Source: Bacteroidales bacterium (lineage in GTDB: Bacteria > Bacteroidota > Bacteroidia > Bacteroidales > UBA932). From it: DNA of 44,424 nt. Below the pieces are notes generated by a model that was not told where the DNA came from, did not search any database, and saw only the letters and a list, made by a program, of their open reading frames with translations. Both the position numbers and the translations under genes were made by a program. Shown piece after piece: positions 8,559 through 18,158 of the stretch. Location of the stretch: assembly GCA_016293535.1 (NCBI GenBank), contig JAEDEB010000014.1:1-44424 (forward strand). The letters run 5' to 3'. Positions within the stretch are counted from its first letter, which is position 1, and each line of letters begins with the position of its first letter.

Positions 8559-10346
8559 CTATCTCCACGCCTCAGGCTGCTGCAGGGAAGTCATCTTCTT
8601 CGCATCCTCCAGAGGAATAGGCATTACCAGATACTTGTCTGTGTATGAAGAGTATTCGCATACCACCTTTCTCTGATAGTTGAAGACTCCGTCCTCCTTC
8701 GTGATTCTCATACCGGTCACAAGGCGGTTGGTCTGGTCGAGTATCTTCCAGCGGCGCTGGTCGTGGAAACGCCATCCCTCGAGACAGAACTCGACACGGC
8801 GCTCGTTGCGTATGCGAGGCATAAGGAATTCATAGGTCTTGGCAAAGCCCGGAACGTCCTCGATCTTCGGCTGGCCGGCGCGCTCGCGCGTCATATTGAG
8901 CATTGCGCAGGCTCCGTCATAGTCACCGAGTTCGCAGAGAGCCTCGGCACGGTTGAGGTAGAACTCCGCAAGGCGGAAGAATACCCAATGGGTAGGCTCG
9001 CTGTGGGCGGAAGTGTTCGGTCCCCAGAAGGTGACCTGCTTGTCCTTACGGCTGTAGTAGCCGGTGCATGAGCGGGTGGTTTCCTGGGAAATGATGTCGT
9101 TGAAGCCGTTTGCCCCGCCCACATAGGTCTCAATGATGTAATCCTCGGTACAGTTGTACGGCTTGCCGTAGTTCGCTCCGTTGTAGAGTATGTCCACATA
9201 GAAGCGGGCGTCGCGGTTGGCGTAAGGGTCCCCTCCCGGAGCCTCGCTGTAGCCGAGTGAGGCAGCGTCAGGATTTATGGTGACCTTGGTGTGCGTCGCG
9301 TCGTCATAGGTGACAGGCAGGACGCCGTTGGTCATCTCGAAGCAGTCTACCAATTCCTGTGTAGGAGACTCTCCGCAGTTCCAGCACGCCGGAATAGTCG
9401 CATACTTGTACGGGCTGCAGTCGACGCCGTTGGAGTTGTTGATGTGGGAGTTGTCTTGCCAGGACCTCCAGATGATTTCAGAAACGTCGGACTGGAAAGA
9501 GCCTATGAACAGGCGCTTGTATTCCGACATCGGAACCAGGTTGTATTCGGAAAGATTGAGCACATCCCTGGCTGCATCCGCGGCCCTCTGCCACTTGTCC
9601 TCGTCATGCTCGGGGTTGTTCAGGAGACTGGCGTTGTTCAGTAGCACGCGTGCCCTTATCGCGAGGGCGACTGCGTTGCTCACGTGCTGGGCGTTGCTCA
9701 GCGGCTGCTTGTTCGGAAGTATCTTCGAATCCACCACTTCCATTATCTCTTTGGAAATCTTGGTGGCAATTTCGTCGTAGCTTGGACGCGCAAGGGAGTT
9801 CCAGCCGTCGAAGTTCGGGCTCAGAGGTTCGTCGATCCAAGGCATAGGACCGTAGAACTCCAGAAGGTTCATATAGTACCAGCAGCGCAGGACCCTGGCC
9901 TCGGCAACCCAAGTCTTCATCTCCTGCTCGTTGATTGCCGTGGACTGAGGTATGTACTTTATGGCGTTGTTTGCAAGGCGGATTCCGCGCCAGAAATCCG
10001 ACCAGAGCTGGTCACTCGGATTTGCCCAGTCCCAGGTGATGCACGGGTTGGAAAGGGAAAGTGAGCCTGAATGCCACTTCTGGGCGTTGTACATCTGGAT
10101 CCAGAAGGCGTTGTCGGTCAGCACCTCTACAGGCTGCATCACGAAACATATCTGGTCACGCGCCGTGTATATCTCGCCGTATGCAGCCTCGAGGAGGCCC
10201 TGTGTACGGGAGTGGTTGGACAGGATCTTGTCCAAAGTCACCTGACCGTCCGGAGTCTTGCCCAATGGGTCCTCGCAGCTGCAGAGAGTGCCGAGAACAA
10301 GGACGGACATTATTATTCTTGTGATATTCTTCATGGCAACATTCAT
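8559..10346 (-). CDS. susD: SusD/RagB family nutrient-binding outer-membrane lipoprotein
   Basis: This 595-residue glycan-binding lipoprotein covers the SusC barrel as a lid. It has a signal peptide with lipobox LCSC, the TPR-rich SusD N-terminal region, and the typical C-terminal block NERRVEFCLEGWRFHDQRRW with the closing MPIPLED segment. The first ATG at 10346 overlaps the SusC stop as TAATG, which suggests translational coupling; a second ATG at 10334 would start the more usual MKNITRI signal peptide. Both are possible. The product pairs with the SusC protein encoded just upstream. Confidence 0.95.
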   Translation of the reverse strand: MNVAMKNITRIIMSVLVLGTLCSCEDPLGKTPDGQVTLDKILSNHSRTQGLLEAAYGEIYTARDQICFVMQPVEVLTDNAFWIQMYNAQKWHSGSLSLSNPCITWDWANPSDQLWSDFWRGIRLANNAIKYIPQSTAINEQEMKTWVAEARVLRCWYYMNLLEFYGPMPWIDEPLSPNFDGWNSLARPSYDEIATKISKEIMEVVDSKILPNKQPLSNAQHVSNAVALAIRARVLLNNASLLNNPEHDEDKWQRAADAARDVLNLSEYNLVPMSEYKRLFIGSFQSDVSEIIWRSWQDNSHINNSNGVDCSPYKYATIPACWNCGESPTQELVDCFEMTNGVLPVTYDDATHTKVTINPDAASLGYSEAPGGDPYANRDARFYVDILYNGANYGKPYNCTEDYIIETYVGGANGFNDIISQETTRSCTGYYSRKDKQVTFWGPNTSAHSEPTHWVFFRLAEFYLNRAEALCELGDYDGACAMLNMTRERAGQPKIEDVPGFAKTYEFLMPRIRNERRVEFCLEGWRFHDQRRWKILDQTNRLVTGMRITKEDGVFNYQRKVVCEYSSYTDKYLVMPIPLEDAKKMTSLQQPEAWR

Positions 10347-13300
10347 TAGAACTTGACGTTAATACCGATGTTGTAGGTCTTGAACACTGGGTAGAGGAGT
10401 TCGTTGTTCTGCTCCGGATCCTTGTACTTGACAGGATAGAAGTCGAAGGTGAGCAGATTGAGCCCGTTCACGTAGAAGCGTATGCCCTCGGACTTGATAG
10501 CCTGGCACCAGCGCTTTGGAAGGCTGTAGCCCAGTTCAATGTTCTTGAGACGGATATAGGAACCGTTCACGTACCAGAAATCGGAGTGTGACTTGCTTCC
10601 GTTTCCGGCTGCTGTATTCAGGTCGAGGCGAGGATAGCTTATCTTCTGGCCCGACTCATATCTTTCCTGAGTCCAGGCTTCCTTGTGCCACTCGTTGAAG
10701 TTGTAGTTTTCCCACACCCACTGTCCTCCGAAGAAGTTGCTGCGGCCGGCTACGCCCTGCCACATCATACTGAAGTCAAGACCCTTCCACTGGAAGCTGA
10801 GGGCTGCGCCGAAGTTCCACTCAGGAACCTCCGGATCACCTATAGGAACAAGGTCCTTGTCGTTGATGACACCGTCCCCGTTCTGGTCCTTGTACTTGAG
10901 ATCACCCGGCTTCGAAGGAGCTCCAAGGGCTGACTGGTCGTACCAGTCCTTCACGTCCTGCTCGGAATTGAAGTACCCGACAGTCTCGTAGCCGAAAGGC
11001 TGCCCGAGCCTGTAACCTGTCTGCCTGGTCCGGCAGGCGTAGTCTTCAGGAAGAAGCACCTCACTTGCATAAATCACCTTATTGCGGTTGAAGGCCGTAT
11101 TGAGACGGAAGTCGAGGCGGGTGTCCCTGTTGAATTGCTTGTAATAGGTTGCGCTGAGCTCGAAGCCCTTGTTGTCAATGATTCCGGCATTGATCTTCGG
11201 GATGATTCCGGAATTGTACACTCCGCCAGTTCCGAACACTCCGGTAGGAACCAGACCGGTGGCAGGAATAAGGATGTTGTTCCTTCTCTCGTAGAAACCG
11301 TCGGCCTCAATCTTGAGGCAGTTGAACAGACCGAGTTCGATACCTGCATTGAACTTGTTGGCCTTCTCCCAGGTGAGTTCCTCATTACCTATCTGGGACT
11401 CGTAGCTTCCGCTCCAGAGGGTGAGGAAGGCGAAGCGGGAACCGTTCATGTTGTCGTTTCCGACCTGTCCGAACGAAGCGCGCAGCTTGAGGAAGGAGAT
11501 GGCATCCTTGACAGGTTCCATCCATTTCTCCTCGGAAATCACCCAACCCAGGGATACTGAAGGGAAGAAGCCCATCTTGTGGCCCGGAGCGAACTGCTCT
11601 GAACCGTTGTAACCGAAGTTGAGCTCTGCAAGATAGCGGCGGCCGTAACCGTAGGTCACCCTGCCCACCAGACCTATGTAGTTGTAAGGAAGCTCGATGT
11701 TGATGACCCTCTGATAGCGGTTGAACAGGAGCATGGCGGTTACGTCGTGCTTGCCGAAAGTGCGGTCGTAGTTGATCGACGCATCGAGGTTGAAGAGGTT
11801 GTTGAAAGACTGGTACTGCGAATCGGACAGAGTGCTGTCGGTCGAAGTACCCATAGGCTGGTAGCTTACGCCATCCGGCGATTCCGGATCCGCAACGGCC
11901 TGGTAGAGCTGGTATGACCTCTGCCTTACCTGCTGGTTGGAGGAGTATGCGTCATAAGAGGCGACGACCCTTGCGGAAAGCCCAGGAGTGATGAAGTCGA
12001 AGTCATACTTGAGAGCCAGGCTCGCAGTAACCTTGTTGGACTGGGTGTTCCTGAATCCGGAGCGGTTGAGCATACCGTAAGGCACGTTGTTCATATTTCC
12101 GCCCTTGAGAGGATTGGAGAGCACGCCTCCGTCCGGGGTCGTGTCGTTGAAGTAGTTGTTAGGAGTCGTGAAGATGGATGACAGGACTACGGAATATGCG
12201 TTCACGTCGGTGAGGTAATCGGCGTTGAAAGGAACGACCACAGGGTCATTCTTCTTCTGCATATAGCCGCTGACATTCAGGGCGAGGTTGAGGCGCTTTG
12301 TGATGTCTATGTCGATATTGGCACGGAAGTTAACCCTGTGGGCCTTCGATGTCGGATCGTAATCGTATTCGTCGAACTTCTCGGTCTTGAAGATACCTTC
12401 CTGATGGAGATAACCGACGGTCGTGAAGTATCTCATCATCTTGCCGCCACCGCTGATGTTGAGGTTGACCCTCTGCATAGGAGATGCGCTGCGGATGAAG
12501 TCACCTGCCATATCTCGGGTAGGATATAGGGCCTGGAAATCTCCGGTGCGATAGTGCTCGAGAGCGGCCTCGTCGTAAATAGGAGTTCTGCCATCCTGGA
12601 GTTCCACCTGGTTTCTCAGGAGTGCATAGTCATAGGCGTTGACCATATCCGGAAGACGGGTCGCACTCTGCCAACTCTGCTCTACGGTGGCATCGATGAC
12701 AGGCTTTCCCGCCTGACCGCGGCGGGTGGTGACCATTATCACTCCATTGGCTCCGCGCACACCGTAGACGGCAGTTGCCGATGCGTCCTTGAGCACCGTG
12801 ATGGACTCCACCTCATGAGGATCGAGTGCATTGAAGTCACGCTCCACTCCGTCCACGAGGCAGAGAGGCTGCTGGCCGTTGACAGTGCTGCGGCCGCGGA
12901 TGTAGAATTCCATATTCTCACCGCCAGGGACACCTGAGCGCTGGAGTACGGTAAGTCCCGGAAGACGTCCGGCAAGGGCGATACCCAAGTTGGAAGCAGG
13001 GGTCTGGACGAGACCCTCGGAACTCATCGTGGTGAGTGCAGCCACGACGCTCTCCTTCTTCTGCTGGCCGTATGCGACTACTACGGTCTCCTCAAGGGAA
13101 GTGAACTCCTCCTCGAGGACCGCATCCACTACGCTGCGGCCGTCAACATTGACCTCGCGGGTAGCATAACCGAGGCTGGAGAATACCAGGACCTGATTGT
13201 TCTCAGGCACGGAGAGTGAATATCGGCCTTCGAAATCGGTCACTGTACCGTTAGTAGTTCCTTTTACCTGGACCACGACGCCCTGAAGGGCCTCATTCCT

Positions 13301-13408
13301 GGTATCCCGCACAGTTCCGCTAACCTTGTTGACAGCGTTCTGGGCGAAGAGCGACAGACTACATAGCCACATCAAGACGAAGCTTGACAGAATTAGTCTA
13401 GTTCTCAT
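10346..13408 (-). CDS. susC: SusC/RagA family TonB-linked outer-membrane transporter
   Basis: This 1020-residue TonB-dependent importer has a signal peptide ending SLFAQ, a carboxypeptidase-D-like regulatory domain (about 27-105; VSGTVRDTRNEALQGVVV), a TonB box ETVVVAYG, a plug domain containing the SusC signature LKDASATAVYGVRGANGV, and a 22-strand barrel ending in GINVKF with terminal Phe. The length is normal for the family. It forms the outer-membrane channel for oligosaccharides with the adjoining SusD. It stands third in the operon, 47 nt after the GH71/99-like gene. Confidence 0.97.
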   Translation of the reverse strand: MRTRLILSSFVLMWLCSLSLFAQNAVNKVSGTVRDTRNEALQGVVVQVKGTTNGTVTDFEGRYSLSVPENNQVLVFSSLGYATREVNVDGRSVVDAVLEEEFTSLEETVVVAYGQQKKESVVAALTTMSSEGLVQTPASNLGIALAGRLPGLTVLQRSGVPGGENMEFYIRGRSTVNGQQPLCLVDGVERDFNALDPHEVESITVLKDASATAVYGVRGANGVIMVTTRRGQAGKPVIDATVEQSWQSATRLPDMVNAYDYALLRNQVELQDGRTPIYDEAALEHYRTGDFQALYPTRDMAGDFIRSASPMQRVNLNISGGGKMMRYFTTVGYLHQEGIFKTEKFDEYDYDPTSKAHRVNFRANIDIDITKRLNLALNVSGYMQKKNDPVVVPFNADYLTDVNAYSVVLSSIFTTPNNYFNDTTPDGGVLSNPLKGGNMNNVPYGMLNRSGFRNTQSNKVTASLALKYDFDFITPGLSARVVASYDAYSSNQQVRQRSYQLYQAVADPESPDGVSYQPMGTSTDSTLSDSQYQSFNNLFNLDASINYDRTFGKHDVTAMLLFNRYQRVINIELPYNYIGLVGRVTYGYGRRYLAELNFGYNGSEQFAPGHKMGFFPSVSLGWVISEEKWMEPVKDAISFLKLRASFGQVGNDNMNGSRFAFLTLWSGSYESQIGNEELTWEKANKFNAGIELGLFNCLKIEADGFYERRNNILIPATGLVPTGVFGTGGVYNSGIIPKINAGIIDNKGFELSATYYKQFNRDTRLDFRLNTAFNRNKVIYASEVLLPEDYACRTRQTGYRLGQPFGYETVGYFNSEQDVKDWYDQSALGAPSKPGDLKYKDQNGDGVINDKDLVPIGDPEVPEWNFGAALSFQWKGLDFSMMWQGVAGRSNFFGGQWVWENYNFNEWHKEAWTQERYESGQKISYPRLDLNTAAGNGSKSHSDFWYVNGSYIRLKNIELGYSLPKRWCQAIKSEGIRFYVNGLNLLTFDFYPVKYKDPEQNNELLYPVFKTYNIGINVKF

Positions 13409-13455
13409 AAAGAAATTGGTTTGATGTGTTAATAATTTTGTGATTATGTTGGTTT

Positions 13456-15348
13456 TCAGAGATTGAACTGATAGCAGAGCCTTCCAATAGGAAGCACGCT
13501 ACCGGTCTTGTAATAGGACATTATGTCAGAAGGGGTTTCCACACCCGAAGCAAGCTTGAAGTAGAAAGTCTCTTCGGAGTCAAGTCCGATCAGGGCACGG
13601 GGGATCTCAATCTGGAGGTAATTGGAAACCTTTGTGAAAGCCACCTCACCGAGATAGGACCTGCCGTAGTCGGCATCGAGGGCTTCCACGGAAACCTTGC
13701 CGTCAGAGTAATTCGAACCTACCAGGTACTCGAAACTCTCCCAGCCCTTGAGGGACGGCTTGCCCCTGCCTATGAAGAGGTTCATCCAGTTGGTTTCACC
13801 ATGCTTCGGCTCCGTCAGCTTGGATTTGGTCTTTATGTAGAAATAAATCTTCTCCGCATCATAGGACACTCTCACCTCGGAGATGGCATTGCTTGGAGCG
13901 GCCTGGGTGTAGCGCACGGTCTGGGAACCGCCGAATTCGTCCCTTGCCATCTGCTTCGAATCAGCCTTTCTCTGAACGAATCCCACATCCGACCACTGGG
14001 ACAGGGCCCCGTTGATATCTATGGTCTTGGGAGCCGTAACGGCAGGAACTTCATTCCTTATACCCTTGTAGCGTCTGATATTGTCTATGAGCTGGAAATA
14101 GAAGGCATCCTGATAGCCTCCGACCATAGGCTCTATGTCACGAGAATACTCCTTGGAAGCGGCGTCGCAGAGCATATACTCCCCATCGAAAGGCTGCTTG
14201 TAGGCAATCCACTCGTTCCATCCTCCCACTGAAATCATAGGAGGATCGACCTTCAGGGCCTCATCCCACTGGGCCTGGAAGAAGGTGCCCTTGTCCACGT
14301 TCTCCGATATGTTCTGCTTTAACAGAGGATCCCAGCCGCGGCCCCAGTTTATCCATCCGGGACGGGTAAGGGAGAAGGACATAGGAACACGCGGATGGCT
14401 CGCCACGGTCACATTCATCATCTGGGACTCGGTGTGATAAGGCTGAGGGAACTTCCACTCCACCCAGGTAAAACCGTCGGGATAGGTAGGATCGAAAGGC
14501 CAGTTCGGCTTCAGGAAGGTGAAGAAGTCGAGTATCTCGGCTGAAAGGGTTCCCGGCTCATAGGATGTGTCTCCCCTGCTCGCAGCCTCGGCGAGGTCGT
14601 CAGCAGCATCGGTGTAGGCTATCACGAGGGGTTTGCCCTTGTGGTAATACCAGGTTTCAGGATAGCGCATAGGCTTGTAGATTTCGGAGTACAGGGTCCT
14701 CAGGGTCTGGAAGGAACGTGAATGGGTGTAGCTTACGATTTTCGGAGCGTCCCATCCTTCCTTGATCATTTCGGAAATTACCTTGCATACGTTCATCACC
14801 ACAGGAGTGTAGATGATGGCATTGGTGTGGTCGAAGAAGATGAAGTCGACACCGGCAAGGGTTATCATTTCCATCTGCTTGCGTATCACCCACTCGTCGA
14901 TCGAATTGTAATAGCCCCAGATAGGCTCGCCCCAGTAATGGGCCTGACCATTCGGGCTGATATTCTCGTCAAGGGAGTCGAAATCGGTGAGAATGTCGAG
15001 GCCGTTCGGCAGCGCCGCGATTTTCGTGGCGTCGTAGATGCCGGATGCATACGGCTGGCCTATCCACGGCCAGTAGAACATACCCACCTGACGGTCAGCA
15101 CGAAAGCCGTCGACAGTATCGAAGGCACGGCCGAACTGGTCGATTCCGACAATGGCGAAAGGATTGTTTTCGCCCGCTGCCTCCGGTTCCCCGGGAACTG
15201 GTTCCACAACGGTGTCTCCGGGCTTGTCAATGCCTGTGTTTCCACCTCCGGGTTTTCCCGGCTCGATGGTGACAGGGTCGGCGCAGGCGCAACTGAAAAC
15301 GCAGAAGCCTGCCAACAGCGAATAAAATGAAGTTTTGGTCATTTTCAA
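13456..15348 (-). CDS. GH71/GH99-like glycoside hydrolase lipoprotein with C-terminal beta-sandwich
   Basis: This 630-residue protein has a lipobox-containing signal peptide (FSCAC), a Pro/Gly-rich linker (about 25-60), and a TIM-barrel-like region (about 65-425). That region shows MFYWPWIGQ near the start, GVDFIFFDHTNA in the middle and GGWNEWIA near its end. The GWNEW motif and long-loop barrel recall the GH71/GH99/WbsX-like group, in which the glutamate next to NEW is a catalytic candidate. Residues about 435-630 look like a CBM9/DOMON-type carbohydrate-binding sandwich. It lies between the rhamnosidase and susC, so it probably cuts the same glycan, possibly in endo mode. I cannot assign it to a numbered family with confidence. 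Confidence 0.68.
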   Translation of the reverse strand: MKMTKTSFYSLLAGFCVFSCACADPVTIEPGKPGGGNTGIDKPGDTVVEPVPGEPEAAGENNPFAIVGIDQFGRAFDTVDGFRADRQVGMFYWPWIGQPYASGIYDATKIAALPNGLDILTDFDSLDENISPNGQAHYWGEPIWGYYNSIDEWVIRKQMEMITLAGVDFIFFDHTNAIIYTPVVMNVCKVISEMIKEGWDAPKIVSYTHSRSFQTLRTLYSEIYKPMRYPETWYYHKGKPLVIAYTDAADDLAEAASRGDTSYEPGTLSAEILDFFTFLKPNWPFDPTYPDGFTWVEWKFPQPYHTESQMMNVTVASHPRVPMSFSLTRPGWINWGRGWDPLLKQNISENVDKGTFFQAQWDEALKVDPPMISVGGWNEWIAYKQPFDGEYMLCDAASKEYSRDIEPMVGGYQDAFYFQLIDNIRRYKGIRNEVPAVTAPKTIDINGALSQWSDVGFVQRKADSKQMARDEFGGSQTVRYTQAAPSNAISEVRVSYDAEKIYFYIKTKSKLTEPKHGETNWMNLFIGRGKPSLKGWESFEYLVGSNYSDGKVSVEALDADYGRSYLGEVAFTKVSNYLQIEIPRALIGLDSEETFYFKLASGVETPSDIMSYYKTGSVLPIGRLCYQFNL

Positions 15349-15354
15349 GTTACT

Positions 15355-17979
15355 TTATCTGATTCTGCTTGAGAAACGGTGTGAGCCGCTGCCCACTTCC
15401 TCATATGTATAGCCGTTCTTCGAAGGGATGCCCACGGTGGCGGTGGTGCCTGCCGGTACCTCGACATCCATGACGAGTTTGCGTCCCTGTTTGGTCCATG
15501 AGCATGAAATCTTACCCTTGACGGTTTCGAGGGAGCCTTCCGCTGAATCCAGTTCAGAAGGGACATACGGTTTCACGCTGAAGTGAGAGAATGCAGGATT
15601 TTCAAAGTCAGGACGTATGCCGACAAGATATTTCTGGAACCAGGAGCCCACGGAGCCCATCATAGGATGGTTGTGGGAGTTCATCGCATCTCCCGTAAGA
15701 TATTCCCATCTCTCCCAGAGTGCGGTCGCGCCGTTCTCGAGCATGAAGCCCCAGGAAGGATAGGTCGTCTGCGCCGCAATGCGGTATGCAGCGTCAACGT
15801 GGCCGTGTTCGGTAAGCATTTCAAGGAGATACTTGGTGCAGAGATTTCCTGTCGTGAGGTGGTAGCCGTGAGCCTCGACATCCTTTACGAGATTGTCGAC
15901 AACCCTCGACACGTTCTCCGGAGCAACTATTCCGAGATAGAGGGCAAAGCTGTTGCAGGCCTGGTTGTTGGATGCGTAGCCGCCGGTCTCTTCGTTCCAC
16001 CACTCGCGGTTGAAGGCAGAAGCCGTCCTCTCTGCGAGAGCCGCATACTTTGCAGCTTCCCCGGTCCGTCCAATGACCGTAGCCATCTTCGAGAGCATAT
16101 CAGAGCAGAGGTAGAGGTAACCGGTGGACATAAGTATGCCCGGGGTGTCACGGGAGACGCCTGAACCGTTCGGATCCATCAGGAAGTCCCTCGGAGGGCA
16201 CCAGTCGCCATAGTAGCTGTAGTTGACAATGCCGTTCTCGGTTCTCGAATCGAGATAGTCCACCCATCCGCACATACCGTCGAAATTCCTCTCGATCACC
16301 CTGGTGTCACCGTAGAACTCGTAGCATTTCTGGGCGAGTATGAGATAGCTTGCCGAAACGGGATCAGCTGGACGCATTCCGAAACGGAACGGAGCTACGC
16401 AGGTAATTCTGCCCTGTTCGTCCTGGGTGTCGGTGACATCTTCTATGAACTTGGCATAGAAGCGGGCCATATCGAAGTTGTACACGGCCTGCTCCACCCT
16501 GACGGTCATATCATTGAGCCAACCCATACGCTCATCCCTCTGAGGACAATCGGTAGGAACGCTGTGGAGGTTGTTGGCCTCAGTGTTGATAACCATCCTG
16601 TTGATCTCGTTCAGCAGGGAGTTGCTGCATCTGAAACTGCTGACAGGTTCCACGGAGGAACGGACCACCTTCACCTCGAAATCTTCCTCGGAAGGCTTGT
16701 ATCCGAGACCTTCCACCTGGAAATAGCGGAAGCCGTGGTATGTGAAAGCAGGTTCCCAGCTCTCAGTTCCTTCTCCCTTGAATATATAGGTGTCAGAACA
16801 CTTTGCGTTCCTGAGGTTTTCCTGATTCACTCCCCCGTTTTCATAAAGCGTTTCGGCGAACCTGAGCACAAGCCTGTCTCCGCAATTGCCGTGTGCCCTG
16901 AACTTTACCCAACCGGCGAGATTACGTCCGGCATCGAATACATATACACCCGGGCGCGGTTCGGAGAGGAACTTAGGCGAAATCGTGTCCACGACCTTGA
17001 TGGGCTCGATACTCTGGGACATCATCTCTCCGACCGGATCGTCAGTATTGTGGGCCCATGCCCAGTCCTTGTTCATGAGGCCGACTGGTTCGTACGGGCG
17101 CCATATCCTCTCGTTCTCCTGTCTCGCGTCATAGATTTCTCCGTCGAACACCGTGGAGTAAACGGTAGGGCCCGTTGTGACGGAACGGAATCTGTCCGTG
17201 GTCAGGACCTCGGAGGATCCGTCCTCATAATAGATTTCCACTTGTACCCTGAGCCTCGGGGTTCCGAGCCAGCCCGGAGCTACAGGGATGACGATGCTGT
17301 TTCCACCTTCACGGAGCTGTCCGGCGATGTCGTAAGTGACATAATATACTCGCTTGGAATAGGTGCTCTGGGCCGGATCAAGCACATGGTCCCCAACCTT
17401 CTCTCCGTTTATATACATCTCATAGAAACCGAGACCGGCGACATAGGCTCTTGCCTTGCTGACAGCCTTGCCGACGCTCGCGGTACCCTTGAAATAGAGA
17501 ACCCGGCCCGGCATACCTGGCACATAACCGATCCAGCCACCCCACCAGTCTGCAGGATTGAGGAGGCCGGCCTCGAAGGAAGCGGTTTCGGACCATGGCG
17601 ACGGTGTTCCTTTTCCGTCCCATGACATCACCCTCCAGAAATATTGCTTCCTGCTTTCGAGCGTCAGTCCCTCGGGAATCACTCCGCAGGTTTTTGCGGA
17701 GTTCACCTTTCCGCTGTCCCAGAGATTGCCGGTACAGGATTCTGCAAGTTCTCTGCTGTCGGCAATTATTATCCTGTATGCAGACTGCAGGCAGCCGGTC
17801 TCTGTGGAGGCGAGTTTCCAACTCAATTGTGGAACGCGGTCAATCCCGAGGGGATTTTCCTGATATTCGGACTCGAGGCCATGGACAGAGAAAGAAGCTG
17901 AAGGAAGATTCCCGGCAAAACAGAGCACAGACAGGGCTACCGCCATGAGCAGGGAAGATAGGATACGCATTGATTTCAT
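15355..17979 (-). CDS. GH78 alpha-L-rhamnosidase
   Basis: This 874-residue exported enzyme removes terminal alpha-L-rhamnose. It has a signal peptide (MKSMRILSSLLMAVAL...), N-terminal beta domains including the Bac_rhamnosid_N carbohydrate-binding region (WRVMSWDGKG, YEMYINGEKVGD), the (alpha/alpha)6 catalytic domain and a C-terminal beta domain. The family motif TDCPQRDERMGW contains candidate general acid E483, and ALWERWEYL holds candidate base E756; their spacing of 273 residues is close to that in characterised GH78 enzymes. It is the first gene of the operon, 35 nt downstream of a TAACTTTG promoter element. The lipobox is poor, so a periplasmic soluble enzyme is more likely than a lipoprotein. 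It provides the main evidence that the locus targets a rhamnoside. Confidence 0.95.
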   Translation of the reverse strand: MKSMRILSSLLMAVALSVLCFAGNLPSASFSVHGLESEYQENPLGIDRVPQLSWKLASTETGCLQSAYRIIIADSRELAESCTGNLWDSGKVNSAKTCGVIPEGLTLESRKQYFWRVMSWDGKGTPSPWSETASFEAGLLNPADWWGGWIGYVPGMPGRVLYFKGTASVGKAVSKARAYVAGLGFYEMYINGEKVGDHVLDPAQSTYSKRVYYVTYDIAGQLREGGNSIVIPVAPGWLGTPRLRVQVEIYYEDGSSEVLTTDRFRSVTTGPTVYSTVFDGEIYDARQENERIWRPYEPVGLMNKDWAWAHNTDDPVGEMMSQSIEPIKVVDTISPKFLSEPRPGVYVFDAGRNLAGWVKFRAHGNCGDRLVLRFAETLYENGGVNQENLRNAKCSDTYIFKGEGTESWEPAFTYHGFRYFQVEGLGYKPSEEDFEVKVVRSSVEPVSSFRCSNSLLNEINRMVINTEANNLHSVPTDCPQRDERMGWLNDMTVRVEQAVYNFDMARFYAKFIEDVTDTQDEQGRITCVAPFRFGMRPADPVSASYLILAQKCYEFYGDTRVIERNFDGMCGWVDYLDSRTENGIVNYSYYGDWCPPRDFLMDPNGSGVSRDTPGILMSTGYLYLCSDMLSKMATVIGRTGEAAKYAALAERTASAFNREWWNEETGGYASNNQACNSFALYLGIVAPENVSRVVDNLVKDVEAHGYHLTTGNLCTKYLLEMLTEHGHVDAAYRIAAQTTYPSWGFMLENGATALWERWEYLTGDAMNSHNHPMMGSVGSWFQKYLVGIRPDFENPAFSHFSVKPYVPSELDSAEGSLETVKGKISCSWTKQGRKLVMDVEVPAGTTATVGIPSKNGYTYEEVGSGSHRFSSRIR

Positions 17980-18013
17980 TGCAATCGACTTTGGTTATCA
18001 GTTTTTCACTAAA

Positions 18014-18021
18014 CAAAGTTA
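18014..18021 (-). promoter_or_regulatory. Bacteroidota -7 element TAACTTTG driving the rhamnoside operon
   Basis: On the minus strand this octamer is a perfect TAnnTTTG and lies 34 nt before the GH78 start. The seven co-directional genes down to 3829 have gaps of at most 47 nt and no other -7 element stands out between them, so this is the likely main promoter. The HTCS-binding site should lie upstream of it in the divergent region 18022-18130. Confidence 0.6.
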
Positions 18022-18130
18022 GACCTGAGTCAAAATCAGAGTCTTGCATTTTCTGTTCAATTTTTTAAAGTTTCTGTTTTTAATCCCGGATACCACACTG
18101 CAATGGCTGAACAAAAATTTCAAAATTGCA

Positions 18131-18138
18131 TATATTCG
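18131..18138 (+). promoter_or_regulatory. Candidate -7 element TATATTCG for the HTCS gene
   Basis: TATATTCG matches TAnnTTTG with one mismatch (C for T in the third-last position) and lies 20 nt before the HTCS start codon, the same spacing as at hisS. It is weaker than the other promoters here, as fits a low-level regulator gene. Confidence 0.35.
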
Positions 18139-18158
18139 TTTCATAAAGAGACAAGTAC

